Shown here: positions 7,721 through 17,054 of the stretch, piece by piece
Layout of the letters: the number at the start of each line of letters is the position of its first letter
Numbering within the stretch: the stretch's first letter is position 1
NCBI RefSeq assembly: GCF_033100395.1
Contig: NZ_JAWLVJ010000008.1
Location: forward strand, 62,001 to 126,000
Direction of reading: 5' to 3'
Source of the DNA: Terasakiella sp033100395
GTDB lineage: Bacteria; Pseudomonadota; Alphaproteobacteria; Rhodospirillales; Terasakiellaceae
DNA length: 64,000 bases
Translations under genes and position numbers: made by a program
The notes under the pieces: generated by a model
The model's database searches: none
Seen by the model: only the letters and a program-made list of their open reading frames with translations
What the model was told of the DNA's origin: nothing

Positions 7721-9025
7721 TTATTCTTTTGGTCGGTTATCGGTGACCCGAACCGCCTTGCCTTGTGAACGCGGGATGGCACCCGGTTCCAAAACGTCAA
7801 TTTTGGTGGAAATCCCGATATAGGATTTAATGTGATGGGACAGTTTCTTTTTGATCTCGTCATCATCACTGCTGCCATCTTCGCGTCGTTCCACCTGTAC
7901 CGCCAGCTTATCCAGATGACCATCACGGGTCAGGATCAGATGGTAATGCGGGCTTAGACGTTCATCGCGTAAGACCTGTTCTTCGATTTGGCTTGGGAAA
8001 ACGTTGACACCCCGGATGATCATCATGTCATCAGATCGTCCGGTGATTTTGTCAAAGCGACGCATGGTACGCGCCGTGCCCGGCAGAAGGCGGGTCAAAT
8101 CCTTGGTGCGATAACGAATGACCGGCATGGCCTCTTTGGTCAGGGACGTAAAGACCATTTCCCCCATTTCACCATCCGCGATGGGGTTGAATTCCTTGTC
8201 GATGATTTCTGGATAGAAATGATCTTCCCAGATGGTCGGGCCGTCTTTTGTTTCCAGACATTCCTGTGCCACACCAGGGCCGATGACTTCGGACAGGCCA
8301 TAAATATCCAGACAGTCGATGCCCAGACGGCTTTCCATTTCATCGCGCATCTTGTTGGTCCAGGGTTCTGCACCGAAAATACCCGCACGCAGCTTGATCT
8401 CGCGTGGGTCCAGGCCTTGACGTTCCATTTCATCAGCAATGACAAGCATGTAGGATGGTGTCACCATAATGACGTCTGGATCAAAATCACGGATCAGCTG
8501 GACTTGCTTTTCTGTTTGACCACCAGACATGGGGATGACGGTGCAACCCAGTTCTTCTGCCCCATAGTGCGCCCCAAGACCGCCTGTAAACAGGCCATAT
8601 CCATAAGCCACATGGACGCGGTCATGGTGGTTCACACCTGCTGCACGAAGGGAACGGGCAACCACACCTGCCCAGACTTTCAGGTCTTGTTTAGTATAAC
8701 CCACAACGGTCGGTTTGCCTGTCGTTCCGCTGGAGGCATGGACACGCACCACTTCTTCCATGGGGACAGCGAAGCTGTCAAACGGATAGGCCTTGCGCAG
8801 GTCTTCCTTGGTCGTGAACGGAAATTTCGCCAGATCATCCAGATGTTTCAGGTCATCCGGGTGCACCATGGCATCCACACATTTGGCGCGGTAATAGGAT
8901 ACATTCTGATAAGCATGTTCCAGTGACCATTTCATCCGTTTTAATTGCAGGCTGCGCAGTTCATCCACGCTTGCTTTTTCAATCGGGTCTAATTCGCCTA
9001 ATAAAGGCACATCTGTTTTCTGCAT
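7721..9025 (-). CDS. paaK: Phenylacetate-CoA ligase
   Basis: A 434-residue AMP-forming ligase that activates phenylacetate to phenylacetyl-CoA, the committing step of the pathway. It shows the adenylate-forming P-loop HASSGTTGKPTVVGY (about residues 90-105), GAEPWT and YGLSEVIGPG core motifs, the YRTKDLT segment and a C-terminal lid domain, and has the normal length of the family (430-440). It is the last gene of the minus-strand cluster, 50 bases after the thiolase gene, and ends at the repeat at 7631. Confidence 0.93.
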   Translation of the reverse strand: MQKTDVPLLGELDPIEKASVDELRSLQLKRMKWSLEHAYQNVSYYRAKCVDAMVHPDDLKHLDDLAKFPFTTKEDLRKAYPFDSFAVPMEEVVRVHASSGTTGKPTVVGYTKQDLKVWAGVVARSLRAAGVNHHDRVHVAYGYGLFTGGLGAHYGAEELGCTVIPMSGGQTEKQVQLIRDFDPDVIMVTPSYMLVIADEMERQGLDPREIKLRAGIFGAEPWTNKMRDEMESRLGIDCLDIYGLSEVIGPGVAQECLETKDGPTIWEDHFYPEIIDKEFNPIADGEMGEMVFTSLTKEAMPVIRYRTKDLTRLLPGTARTMRRFDKITGRSDDMMIIRGVNVFPSQIEEQVLRDERLSPHYHLILTRDGHLDKLAVQVERREDGSSDDDEIKKKLSHHIKSYIGISTKIDVLEPGAIPRSQGKAVRVTDNRPKE

Positions 9026-9075
9026 TTCCTTTAGTCCTCCCAGACTTCCCTGTATCTTTTAACGTCTTTTATTTT

Positions 9076-10269
9076 TTATAGTCGTTCAATAATGGTTGCG
9101 ATGCCTTGACCCACGCCAATACACATGGTGCAAAGGGCATATCGTCCATTCGTGCGTTCCAGCTGATAAAGCGCCGTGGTGATCAAACGTGCCCCGCTCA
9201 TGCCCAAGGGGTGACCAAGGGCGATGGCCCCGCCGTTGGGGTTTACACGCGGATCATCATCGTTAAGACCCAGTTCACGAAGGACAGCCAGTCCTTGTGA
9301 GGCAAAGGCCTCGTTCAGTTCAATCACATCAATTTCGTTGAGTGTCAGCCCCGCTTTTGCCAGCACCTTTTGTGAAGCTGGTGCCGGGCCAATGCCCATG
9401 ATGCGCGGTTCTACCCCGGCTGTCGCCATGGCAACCACTCGGGCGCGCGGTTTTAACCCTGTTTTGTCTGATGCCAGCAACAAGGCACAGGCACCGTCGT
9501 TGACGCCGGATGCATTGCCTGCTGTCACGCTGCCACCTTTGCGGAACGGGGCGCGCAAACCTGATAGCGTTTCAATGGTCGTATCGCCGCGTGGATGTTC
9601 ATCGCTTGAAACGATTTTCGGGTCACCCTTTCGTTGTGGGATGGTGACGGGTACGATTTCTTCAGCGAAAATGCCGCCGTCCTGTGCGACTTTGGTCTTT
9701 TGTTGAGACCGTAGCGCAAAGGCATCCTGATCTTCGCGGCTGATGTTGAAATCTTCTGCGACATTTTCTGCCGTTTCCGGCATGGAATCGATGCCGTATT
9801 CTTTTTCCATCAGTTTGTTGACGAACCGCCAGCCGATGGTGGTGTCATAGACGGCATTGGCACGAGAAAAAGCGGTTTCTGCTTTCGGCATGACAAAGGG
9901 CGCGCGCGACATACTTTCCACACCGCCCGCAATCATCAGGTCACAATCCCCTGCCTTGATGGAACGCGCCGCCAGACCGACCGCATCCATGCCAGACCCG
10001 CACAGACGGTTCACAGTCGTGCCGGGCACCGTTGTGGGCAGACCTGCCAGAAGCGATGACATGCGCGCCACATTGCGGTTGTCTTCACCCGCCTGATTGG
10101 CGCAGCCATAGATCACATCATCCACCAGTGACCAGTCCACATCCGGGTTGCGTGTCATCAATTCACGCATGGGCACGGCGCCCAGATCGTCTGCACGTAC
10201 GCCGGATAAGCCGCCGCCATAACGGCCGATGGGTGTGCGGATGGCATCGATGATATAAGCCTCAGTCAT
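9076..10269 (-). CDS. paaJ: Thiolase, probably 3-oxoadipyl-CoA / 3-oxo-5,6-didehydrosuberyl-CoA thiolase
   Basis: A 397-residue type-I thiolase. The nucleophilic cysteine lies in NRLCGSGMDA (about residue 90), the second catalytic pair in GGAIALGHPLGMSGAR and CIGVGQG. With phenylacetate neighbours the likely reaction is release of acetyl-CoA from 3-oxoadipyl-CoA. It overlaps paaI by eight bases. The start (MTEAYIIDAIRTPIG) matches the family. It could in principle also serve beta-ketoadipate degradation (pcaF). Confidence 0.9.
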   Translation of the reverse strand: MTEAYIIDAIRTPIGRYGGGLSGVRADDLGAVPMRELMTRNPDVDWSLVDDVIYGCANQAGEDNRNVARMSSLLAGLPTTVPGTTVNRLCGSGMDAVGLAARSIKAGDCDLMIAGGVESMSRAPFVMPKAETAFSRANAVYDTTIGWRFVNKLMEKEYGIDSMPETAENVAEDFNISREDQDAFALRSQQKTKVAQDGGIFAEEIVPVTIPQRKGDPKIVSSDEHPRGDTTIETLSGLRAPFRKGGSVTAGNASGVNDGACALLLASDKTGLKPRARVVAMATAGVEPRIMGIGPAPASQKVLAKAGLTLNEIDVIELNEAFASQGLAVLRELGLNDDDPRVNPNGGAIALGHPLGMSGARLITTALYQLERTNGRYALCTMCIGVGQGIATIIERL

Positions 10270-10699
10270 TTTTGATTACTTCCCCTGATATTGTTCTTGA
10301 TCGCCCCCTGAAAAGGGCGACAACCTCGCCGTCCTGGCGGGTGATGGTCACGTCGTAAATGCCGGATCGTCCCATCAGTAATGTTTCTTTTGCTTCTGCC
10401 GTCAAAACGTCGCCTTCATGGGACGGGGCAGAAAAGGTGATGTCACAGCCTGAGGCCACAGTGACCTTGTTATAAGTGTTACAGGCATAGGCAAAGGTCG
10501 TGTCGGCCAGGCTGAATGTCGATCCGCCATGGGTTGCGCCATGGCCATTCAGCATGGATTTTTTCACCGTCATGGTGGCACGGGCATAGCCCGGTTTAAT
10601 CTCCACAATCTCAATACCCAATTCCTGAGCCTTGAAATCATTTTCATACATGGCTGCATGGGTGGCTTCAGCCAGTTGTTGCGGGGTCATCTCAGTCAT
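10262..10699 (-). CDS. paaI: Hotdog-fold acyl-CoA thioesterase PaaI
   Basis: A 145-residue hotdog thioesterase with the PaaI motifs NGHGATHGGSTFSLADTTFAYA, where the aspartate of ADTTFA is the catalytic candidate. PaaI removes dead-end CoA esters and so frees CoA during phenylacetate breakdown. It overlaps both neighbours by eight bases (paaJ and paaH), so translation is coupled. Confidence 0.9.
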   Translation of the reverse strand: MTEMTPQQLAEATHAAMYENDFKAQELGIEIVEIKPGYARATMTVKKSMLNGHGATHGGSTFSLADTTFAYACNTYNKVTVASGCDITFSAPSHEGDVLTAEAKETLLMGRSGIYDVTITRQDGEVVALFRGRSRTISGEVIKND

Positions 10700-12233
10700 G
10701 GAAATATGCCCCCGCGTTTACTTTCCGACGCAGCAATGGCGAAACGCGATAGCGATCTTCCCCATAGGTGCGCGCAAGGTTTTCAATCACTGCCGAGATA
10801 TAGTCCGGTCCGATTTCATCCGCCCAGGCCAGTGGGCCTTTCGGGTAATTCACACCGTTTTGCATGGCGAGATCGACATCTTCGATGGTGCAGACCTGTT
10901 TATAAACCGTGTCGGCTGCCTCATTCACGATCATGGCGATGGTGCGCGCATTGATCAGGCCGGGCACGTCATCCAGAACGGAAACCTTAATCCCCAATGC
11001 TTGGAAGAACCCGCAAGCCTCAGCCACATGTTCTTCATCGGCACGTTCTGACGGTGCAAGGGCGATGCGTTCAGTTGTGGCATAATCAATCGCCAGATCA
11101 AACAGAACCAGGGCTTCATTGTCATCTTCAAATGGAAGGGATGCTTCCAGTTCGGTTGCCAGCATGCCCGGGGTCAGCATCAGATGTGTGTGACCAACCG
11201 TGATGCGATCCACCACACTGTCTTCTTCTTCTACGCGGTAAACATCAAGGCCAGCCTTGACCATACGTTCCACCAGCACTTCGGCAGCACCCATATGACC
11301 TTCCACAATGATTTTGGAGGGTTTCAGACCTTTGGGGGCCGTCTGGATTTCTTGCTTAGATGCACCATCTGCATAATCATAAAAACCACGTCCGGTTTTG
11401 CGCCCCAGCAAGCCCCCATCCACCAGTTCTTTTTGAACGAGGGATGGCAGGAAACGTGGATCATTATAAAAGGCGGACCAGACGGTGGTGGTTACCGCAT
11501 AATTTACGTCATGGCCGATCAAATCCATCAATTCAAAAGGCCCCATGCGGAAACCGCCTGCCTGTTTGATGATGCCGTCGATGGTGGTGACGTCCGCTGT
11601 GCTTTCTTCCACAACACGTAAAGCTTCGGCATAAAAGGGGCGTGCCACGCGGTTGACGATAAAGCCCGGTGTGGATTTGGCATGGACCGGTTTTTTACCC
11701 CAGGCCAGTGACGTTTCGTAAATGCAACGTGCTACTTCATTTGAAGTTGTCAGCCCGGAAATAACCTCCACCAGCTTCATGATCGGTGCGGGGTTAAAGA
11801 AGTGCATCCCCACTAAACGGTTGGAATGTTTCAGTTTCGCACCAATCGCCGTTAATGAAATGGATGACGTATTAGATGCAAGAATGGTGTCATCTGAACA
11901 AATCTCTTCCAGCTGAGCAAACACATCCTGTTTGATTTCCAGATTTTCAATGATGGCTTCCACAACCAGCTTGGCAGGGGCAAGATCAGCAAGGCTGTTG
12001 ACCACGGTGATGCGGTTGATCAGATCATCGCGATCTGTTTGCGTCATTTTCTCGCGCGCAACCAGCTTGTCCAACCCTTTGGCGGCCAGATCCAGCCCTT
12101 TTTGTGCGGCCCCATCCATGGCGTCAAACAGCAGGACCGGATGGCCTGCCTTGGCTGCCACCTGGGCAATGCCTGCCCCCATGGTTCCTGCACCAATAAC
12201 CGCGACTGTATCTGTAGAAGAAAGAGCTGACAT
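10692..12233 (-). CDS. paaH: 3-hydroxyadipyl-CoA dehydrogenase
   Basis: A 513-residue NAD-dependent 3-hydroxyacyl-CoA dehydrogenase. A Rossmann GAGTMGAGIAQVAA motif sits near residues 15-28, the catalytic region GMHFFNPAPIMKLVEVI near 140, and NRVARPFYAEALR near 190. There are two C-terminal 3HCDH domains; the second (about 390-510, NARTIAMIVNEAADTVY) explains the length, which is normal for PaaH/PaaC2. It oxidises 3-hydroxyadipyl-CoA to the thiolase substrate. It abuts paaG without a gap. Confidence 0.92.
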   Translation of the reverse strand: MSALSSTDTVAVIGAGTMGAGIAQVAAKAGHPVLLFDAMDGAAQKGLDLAAKGLDKLVAREKMTQTDRDDLINRITVVNSLADLAPAKLVVEAIIENLEIKQDVFAQLEEICSDDTILASNTSSISLTAIGAKLKHSNRLVGMHFFNPAPIMKLVEVISGLTTSNEVARCIYETSLAWGKKPVHAKSTPGFIVNRVARPFYAEALRVVEESTADVTTIDGIIKQAGGFRMGPFELMDLIGHDVNYAVTTTVWSAFYNDPRFLPSLVQKELVDGGLLGRKTGRGFYDYADGASKQEIQTAPKGLKPSKIIVEGHMGAAEVLVERMVKAGLDVYRVEEEDSVVDRITVGHTHLMLTPGMLATELEASLPFEDDNEALVLFDLAIDYATTERIALAPSERADEEHVAEACGFFQALGIKVSVLDDVPGLINARTIAMIVNEAADTVYKQVCTIEDVDLAMQNGVNYPKGPLAWADEIGPDYISAVIENLARTYGEDRYRVSPLLRRKVNAGAYFHD

Positions 12234-13025
12234 TTATTTACCTGTAAAGTTTGGTTTGCGTTTTTCAAGGAAGGCATTCACACCTTCTTTGTAATCATCG
12301 CTGAAACCTGCCAGCTTTTGCAAGTCGCGTTCCAGATCAAGTTGTTGATCCATGGTATTTGTGGGCGCGGCGTTCATCGCGCGTTTGATCAGCCCCAGGC
12401 CATAGGTCGGTTGCTGGGCGAGGTTTGCGCAAAGTTCTTCGGTTTCTTCAACCAATGAATCGTTATCGACACATTTCCAGATCATGCCCCATTCTTCGGC
12501 CTGTTCTGCCGGGATTTTATCGCCCAGCATAGCCAAAGCCTTGGCGCGTGCCATGCCAATAAGGTTAGGCAAAGACCATGTCCCGCCGCTGTCTGGCACC
12601 AACCCGATCTTGCAGAAGGCCTGAATGAAGCTCGCTGATTTCGCCGCATAAACAATGTCACAAGCCAATGCGATATTGGCCCCGGCACCTGCGGCCACAC
12701 CGTTAACGGCACAGACCACCGGCTTTTCGATGGATTGGATCAGGCGCACCAGTGGGTTATAGAATTTATCAATGGTTTGGGACAGGTCACGCGGACCTTC
12801 ATCACCCGTGACCGCACGGTCGCCCAGGTCCTGGCCTGCGCAGAAACCACGACCAGCAGCTGTCAGCAAAATCGCGCGCACGCCATCATCTTTCTGGCTG
12901 TCTTTCAACGCTTCGCGTAGTTCCAGATGCATGACTTCGTTAAAGCTGTTCAGCACGTCCGGGCGGTTCAGTGTGATTTTGGCGTATCCGTTTTTCTTTT
13001 CGAAAAGGATGGTTTCATAACTCAT
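12234..13025 (-). CDS. paaG: Enoyl-CoA hydratase/isomerase PaaG
   Basis: A 263-residue crotonase-fold protein with oxyanion-hole motifs GRGFCAGQDLGDR and AAGAGANIALACDIVYA and the segment FIQAFCKIGLVPDSGGTW. The aspartate of PDSGG, where hydratases usually have glutamate, fits PaaG, the ring-1,2-epoxyphenylacetyl-CoA isomerase. It lies directly after paaF (3-base gap) and before paaH. Confidence 0.88.
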   Translation of the reverse strand: MSYETILFEKKNGYAKITLNRPDVLNSFNEVMHLELREALKDSQKDDGVRAILLTAAGRGFCAGQDLGDRAVTGDEGPRDLSQTIDKFYNPLVRLIQSIEKPVVCAVNGVAAGAGANIALACDIVYAAKSASFIQAFCKIGLVPDSGGTWSLPNLIGMARAKALAMLGDKIPAEQAEEWGMIWKCVDNDSLVEETEELCANLAQQPTYGLGLIKRAMNAAPTNTMDQQLDLERDLQKLAGFSDDYKEGVNAFLEKRKPNFTGK

Positions 13026-13028
13026 TTC

Positions 13029-13832
13029 TTAGCGTCCCTTAAATGTGGGTTTACGTTTTTCCATGAAGGCAGCGACGCCTTCCTGTTTGTCTTCGGTTGC
13101 AAACAAGGTTGCAAAAGATTTTCTTTCATAGGCAATGCCCTCGGTCAGTTGTGCATCACTTGCTTTCAGAACGGACTCTTTGGCAAGGCGCGCAGCAACT
13201 GGCGGCTTGGTGGCAATTGTTTTAGCAAGCATCATTGCTTTGTCGATGGTCAGTTCCGGCTCACAAACCTCTGCAATCAGTCCTGCGCGTTCCGCATCAA
13301 AAGCATTCATAAACTGACCAGACAGCACCAGCTTCATTGCCTTGGATTTCCCGATCAATTGGGTGAGCCGTTGCGTGCCACCGGCCCCGGGGATAATGCC
13401 CAGATTAATTTCAGGCTGACCAAATTGTGCGTTGCTGCCTGCAATCAGGATGTCGCAATGCATGGCCAGTTCATTTCCGCCGCCCAGACAAAAACCATTG
13501 ATGGCCGCGATCATGGGTTTGGGGAAGTCCCGGATGGTGCGCCAATATCCACTGCGCGGATCATTCATCACATCGACAGGGGTTTTATCCGCCATCTCTG
13601 TAATATCAGCGCCTGCCGCAAAGACCTTTGGCCCGCCCGTCAAAACAACGCATCGGACATCGTCGTCGGATGTGGCTTTGATCAGTACGGCAGCCACTTC
13701 GCCCAGCAACTGGGTGCGAAGGGCATTTCGTGCCTTCGGGCGGTTCAGGGTGATGGTGAGGACATGGTCTGCATCAAGTACAGTCCGGATATCCTCACAT
13801 CCTTCCAGGTAGGGGGGCGTATTATCGCTCAT
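13029..13832 (-). CDS. paaF: 2,3-dehydroadipyl-CoA hydratase
   Basis: A 267-residue enoyl-CoA hydratase of the crotonase family. It has GPKVFAAGADITEM, FCLGGGNELAMHCDILIA and NLGIIPGAGGTQRL, with both catalytic glutamates of true hydratases in the expected segments. It should hydrate 2,3-dehydroadipyl-CoA to 3-hydroxyadipyl-CoA. It is separated from the upstream PaaA-like gene by 67 bases that hold a GATAC-N12-GTATC inverted repeat, so it may have its own promoter. Confidence 0.88.
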   Translation of the reverse strand: MSDNTPPYLEGCEDIRTVLDADHVLTITLNRPKARNALRTQLLGEVAAVLIKATSDDDVRCVVLTGGPKVFAAGADITEMADKTPVDVMNDPRSGYWRTIRDFPKPMIAAINGFCLGGGNELAMHCDILIAGSNAQFGQPEINLGIIPGAGGTQRLTQLIGKSKAMKLVLSGQFMNAFDAERAGLIAEVCEPELTIDKAMMLAKTIATKPPVAARLAKESVLKASDAQLTEGIAYERKSFATLFATEDKQEGVAAFMEKRKPTFKGR

Positions 13833-13855
13833 TTTATTCTCTCAATCATAAACGT

Positions 13856-13877
13856 GATACAAAAAATAAATAGTATC
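13856..13877. promoter_or_regulatory. Candidate operator upstream of paaF
   Basis: GATAC-N12-GTATC inverted repeat in the short AT-rich gap before paaF. The half-site GTATCGT also occurs in the element at 14712, which suggests that one regulator binds both. Confidence 0.4.
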
Positions 13878-13899
13878 GTTTGAAAATGATAAGTTTTAA

Positions 13900-14667
13900 T
13901 CAGGTGCGGGCTTCAAGGCCGATACGGGCCAGTTGTTCCGCAATGCGTGTTTCCCATTTTGCCAGCAGATCGGCGTTCGGTGTTTTGCGCAGGCCATAGG
14001 CTTTATCCTGTTCAAATCGTTGGGAATCGGTGCTGCCGAAAGTGGCAGCAACACGCGGGTACCAGTAGTCCACGCTAGCTTGTGCTGCTTCAAGGCTGTA
14101 GCCGTTTTCAAGTGCCTTGGTCAGGCCTTTGCGCCCCAATTCTGCATGTTCGCCTTCGCGCGCAGAAATTTGCCCCATAACGGAGGAAAGCGGCGTGTAG
14201 GAACAGTGCGAGATCTCTTCCAGCTGAATGCAGGAGGCAAGCCCCATCAGCATATTCATGACCACGCTGTCCAGCCAGCCTTCGTAGGGGTAGTGCAGCA
14301 CGTTCAGACGTTTGTCCCCGCCAATGCGGCGGTTGCCCAGGTCAATGGTGCGTGACAGGCGCGCATCCCATGGGTGGGACTGGACATAAAGGTCCGTGTT
14401 GACGCCAAATTCTTCCAGAAGTTCCAGAACCTGCTGGGCGTGATCAAATTTTTCAGAAACGATTCGCGAGGCCGTGCAGCGTTCGCGCATGCCGGGTGCC
14501 TTGTTGATGGTATCGACGAAACCTGCTGCACCTGCCAGTTCAGAATCGACAAAGGCAACCATCAAGCGGCGCAATTCCCCACGATATCCGGGGGTTAGGT
14601 CATCTTGCGCTGTCAGTTTTTCGTTATTTGCAATGCGTGCCAATAAAGCATCTTCGTTCTTGGTCAT
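13900..14667 (-). CDS. Second PaaA/PaaC-like ferritin-fold protein
   Basis: A 255-residue protein of the phenylacetic acid catabolic (PaaA/PaaC) family. Seen: VDSELAGAAGF, a LEEISHCSY helix, and AREGEHAEL with an E-x-x-H pair. The first expected E-x-x-H reads SEKFDHAQQ, so the glutamate sits one residue too far from the histidine. The di-iron site may therefore be altered, and the protein could be a non-catalytic partner, as PaaC is for PaaA. It is the first gene of the minus-strand paa operon. The better-conserved PaaA-like gene lies 13 kb away at the start of the window; the two may form a heteromer (inference). Confidence 0.75.
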   Translation of the reverse strand: MTKNEDALLARIANNEKLTAQDDLTPGYRGELRRLMVAFVDSELAGAAGFVDTINKAPGMRERCTASRIVSEKFDHAQQVLELLEEFGVNTDLYVQSHPWDARLSRTIDLGNRRIGGDKRLNVLHYPYEGWLDSVVMNMLMGLASCIQLEEISHCSYTPLSSVMGQISAREGEHAELGRKGLTKALENGYSLEAAQASVDYWYPRVAATFGSTDSQRFEQDKAYGLRKTPNADLLAKWETRIAEQLARIGLEART

Positions 14668-14711
14668 GGTTTCCTCACTGTCAAAGGCATGTTTTTTGGT
14701 GTCGTTTTGAC

Positions 14712-14734
14712 TGTATCAAATTAAATACGATACA
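14712..14734. promoter_or_regulatory. Candidate operator in the divergent paa promoter region
   Basis: A perfect inverted repeat TGTATC-N11-GATACA lies 45 bases upstream of the minus-strand PaaA-like start and about 160 bases before the divergent flavodoxin gene. A further half-site GTATCAAA is found near 14763. The MarR-type gene at 17842 is the nearest candidate regulator. Confidence 0.45.
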
Positions 14735-14891
14735 AAACTAGACAACTTTCTATAAATTTAGTATCAAAAAAATTAGAAATATTCAAACAATAATGTTAAA
14801 AGAAATACACAGGGTCCTTTTTTAGGGGTGCACAAGCGGCAGCTTATTAAGGGAAACACAGGCTTAAAGATTAAAAAGAACGAGTGAAACC

Positions 14892-15341
14892 ATGACCGAC
14901 ATTGTCATTTTTGTAGGGACAGAATCCGGAAATGCCCAAATGGTGGCTGAAGCGCTGAATGATGAATTGAGCCGCCTGGACCATGTTGTGGAAATCGTCG
15001 AAGATTTTGACGACGGGCTGGACGCATTGGAAGGTCATGAGACCGTGATCTTAAGTTGTTCCACCCACGGGCTGGGCGAATTGCCGGACAATATCATCCC
15101 GCTGCATGACGCCATGAAAGAAGAGACACCGGATTTGTCGCATATGAAATATGGTGTGATTGCGCTGGGCGATCAGACCTATTCAGATACTTTCTGTCAG
15201 GCGGGCAAGGATATGGATGCGGTCTTTACGGCCTGCGGGGCAAAACGCATTGGCGACCGTCTGGAAGTGGATGCCTGTACCCAACCGTTGCCCGATGAAG
15301 AAGCCATTGATTGGGTCAAAGAGTGGCTGTCCCTTCTTTAA
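14892..15341 (+). CDS. Flavodoxin-domain (MioC-like) protein
   Basis: A 149-residue protein with the short-chain flavodoxin fold. The FMN phosphate loop is GTESGNAQMVAE (about residues 8-19), followed by SCSTHGLGELPDN and ALGDQTYSDTFCQAGKDMD, all typical FMN contacts. It should be a cytoplasmic one- or two-electron carrier. It is the first gene of the plus-strand arm of the paa cluster, 42 bases before paaN. No PaaE-type reductase is present here, so it may feed electrons to the di-iron oxygenase; this is inference. Confidence 0.85.
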   Translation: MTDIVIFVGTESGNAQMVAEALNDELSRLDHVVEIVEDFDDGLDALEGHETVILSCSTHGLGELPDNIIPLHDAMKEETPDLSHMKYGVIALGDQTYSDTFCQAGKDMDAVFTACGAKRIGDRLEVDACTQPLPDEEAIDWVKEWLSLL

Positions 15342-15382
15342 GAACAAGAACACAACAGAATTCATTAACAGGAAATATTGTC

Positions 15383-17041
15383 ATGAGCCTCGAGCTATTT
15401 GAACGTCATCAGGAAAAACTGGAACAAGCCATCGAAGCTTCCAAAACGCGGGGGTACTGGTCCGGCTATAAAGAAATGCCAAGTCCGCGCAGCTATGGCG
15501 AGACCGCACAGGATGACGGGATCAAGGCGTTTCAGTCGCATCTTGGCAAGACGTTTGAAATTGACCAGCCAACCTCTGGCGGCACAGTCGGTGCAGAAGA
15601 TGGCCCCTTTGGTGTGGAACTGAACGTTCAGTATCCGGCACCGGATGTTGAAGGTATGATGCGTGCTGCCAAAGCAGCCATGCCAGCATGGCGTAAGCTC
15701 GGGGCAAAGGGTCGTGCGGGCGTTTGTATGGAAATTCTGGAACGGTTAAATGCAAAAAGCTTTGAGATCGCTTTTTCTGTGATGCATACAACAGGTCAGG
15801 CATTCATGATGTCTTTTCAAGCAGGTGGTGCCCATGCGCAGGACCGTGGTCTGGAAGCCGTGGCCTATGGCTATGCCGAAATGGCGCGTCATCCGGAAAC
15901 AACCGAATGGGTGAAACCGCAGGGCAAGCATGATCCACTGGAAATGACCAAGAAGTATACCGCTGTTGGGCGTGGTGTTGCTTTGATGGTTGGCTGTGCG
16001 ACCTTCCCGACATGGAATGGTTATCCTGGCCTGTTTGCTTCATTGGTGACAGGCAACGCGGTGATCGTAAAACCTCATCCGCGCGCAGTTCTGCCTTTGG
16101 CGATTACCGTGCGTGTCATCCGCGAAGTCTTGAGCGAAGTTGGGATTGATCCGAACCTTGTCTGTCTGGCGGTTGATACGCTGGAGGCTCCAATCACCAA
16201 AGAATTTGCATTGCACCAAGATACCCGTGTGATTGACTTTACCGGGTCCAGCGAGTTCGGGAACTGGTTGGAAGACAACGCCAAACAAGCACAGGTCTAT
16301 ACGGAAAAAGCTGGCGTGAATGCGATCATTATTGACGACTTTGATGACATCAAAGGGATTGCGCGCAACTTGTCTTTCACCTTTTCTCTCTATTCCGGGC
16401 AGATGTGTACCACCCCGCAAAATATCTTCATCCCCAAAGACGGGATTGAGGTCAATGGCGAGAAAATGAGCTTTGATAATGTGGCTTCTGCCATCGCAGG
16501 CGGTGTTGAAAAATTCCTCAGTGTGCCGGAACGTGCGGTGGAAGTTCTGGGTGCAGTTCAGAACAAAGCTATTCTTGATCGTATGGTAGAGGCCAAAAAG
16601 ATGGGCGATGTTGTACTGGATACAACACAGATTGATCATCCCATGTTTAAAGGCACCCAATGCCACACCCCTGTTATCATCAAGCTGGATGGGGCAGATG
16701 TTGAAAAATATTCCGAAGAAGTTTTCGGACCCATCGTCTTTTTGATCGCAACGGAAAATACCGAAGACAGTATCGCCAAGATGGGTCAGACGATCTCTGA
16801 AAATGGTGCGATTACCTTGGGGCTTTATTCCAAACATGAAAACGTGATTGAAGCAGTTGAAGAAGCAGCCCTTGATGCGGGCGTGAACCTGTCGATCAAC
16901 CTGACGGGTGGTGTTTTTGTAAACCAATCAGCTGCCTTTTCTGATTTCCATGCCACAGGTGCGAACCCGGCAGCCAACGCGGCTTTGACCGATGGCAATT
17001 TCGTGTCCGGTCGTTTCCGTGTGATGCAGAGCCGTCGTTGA
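15383..17041 (+). CDS. paaN: Aldehyde dehydrogenase PaaN (phenylacetate degradation)
   Basis: A 552-residue aldehyde dehydrogenase-fold protein of the PaaN type without the C-terminal MaoC hydratase domain of PaaZ. It shows TFPTWNGYPGLFASLVTGNAV and KPHPRAVLP (cofactor region), IDFTGSSEFGNWLE, and the catalytic-cysteine segment YSGQMCTTPQNIF. It should oxidise the semialdehyde formed on ring opening. The ATG at 15383 with an AGGAAA ribosome site is used, not the longer upstream frame, which would overlap the flavodoxin gene. It is followed by a palindromic repeat. Confidence 0.85.
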   Translation: MSLELFERHQEKLEQAIEASKTRGYWSGYKEMPSPRSYGETAQDDGIKAFQSHLGKTFEIDQPTSGGTVGAEDGPFGVELNVQYPAPDVEGMMRAAKAAMPAWRKLGAKGRAGVCMEILERLNAKSFEIAFSVMHTTGQAFMMSFQAGGAHAQDRGLEAVAYGYAEMARHPETTEWVKPQGKHDPLEMTKKYTAVGRGVALMVGCATFPTWNGYPGLFASLVTGNAVIVKPHPRAVLPLAITVRVIREVLSEVGIDPNLVCLAVDTLEAPITKEFALHQDTRVIDFTGSSEFGNWLEDNAKQAQVYTEKAGVNAIIIDDFDDIKGIARNLSFTFSLYSGQMCTTPQNIFIPKDGIEVNGEKMSFDNVASAIAGGVEKFLSVPERAVEVLGAVQNKAILDRMVEAKKMGDVVLDTTQIDHPMFKGTQCHTPVIIKLDGADVEKYSEEVFGPIVFLIATENTEDSIAKMGQTISENGAITLGLYSKHENVIEAVEEAALDAGVNLSINLTGGVFVNQSAAFSDFHATGANPAANAALTDGNFVSGRFRVMQSRR

Positions 17042-17054
17042 TTTTTCCTCTTGT

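Noticed and set aside
7988..8926. A 312-codon open frame on the plus strand inside paaK
   Set aside because: PaaK is unmistakable on the other strand, and the antisense product is rich in Cys, His and Phe with no recognisable motif.
16040..16927. A 295-codon minus-strand frame inside paaN
   Set aside because: Shadow of the paaN gene; no ribosome site or sensible protein.
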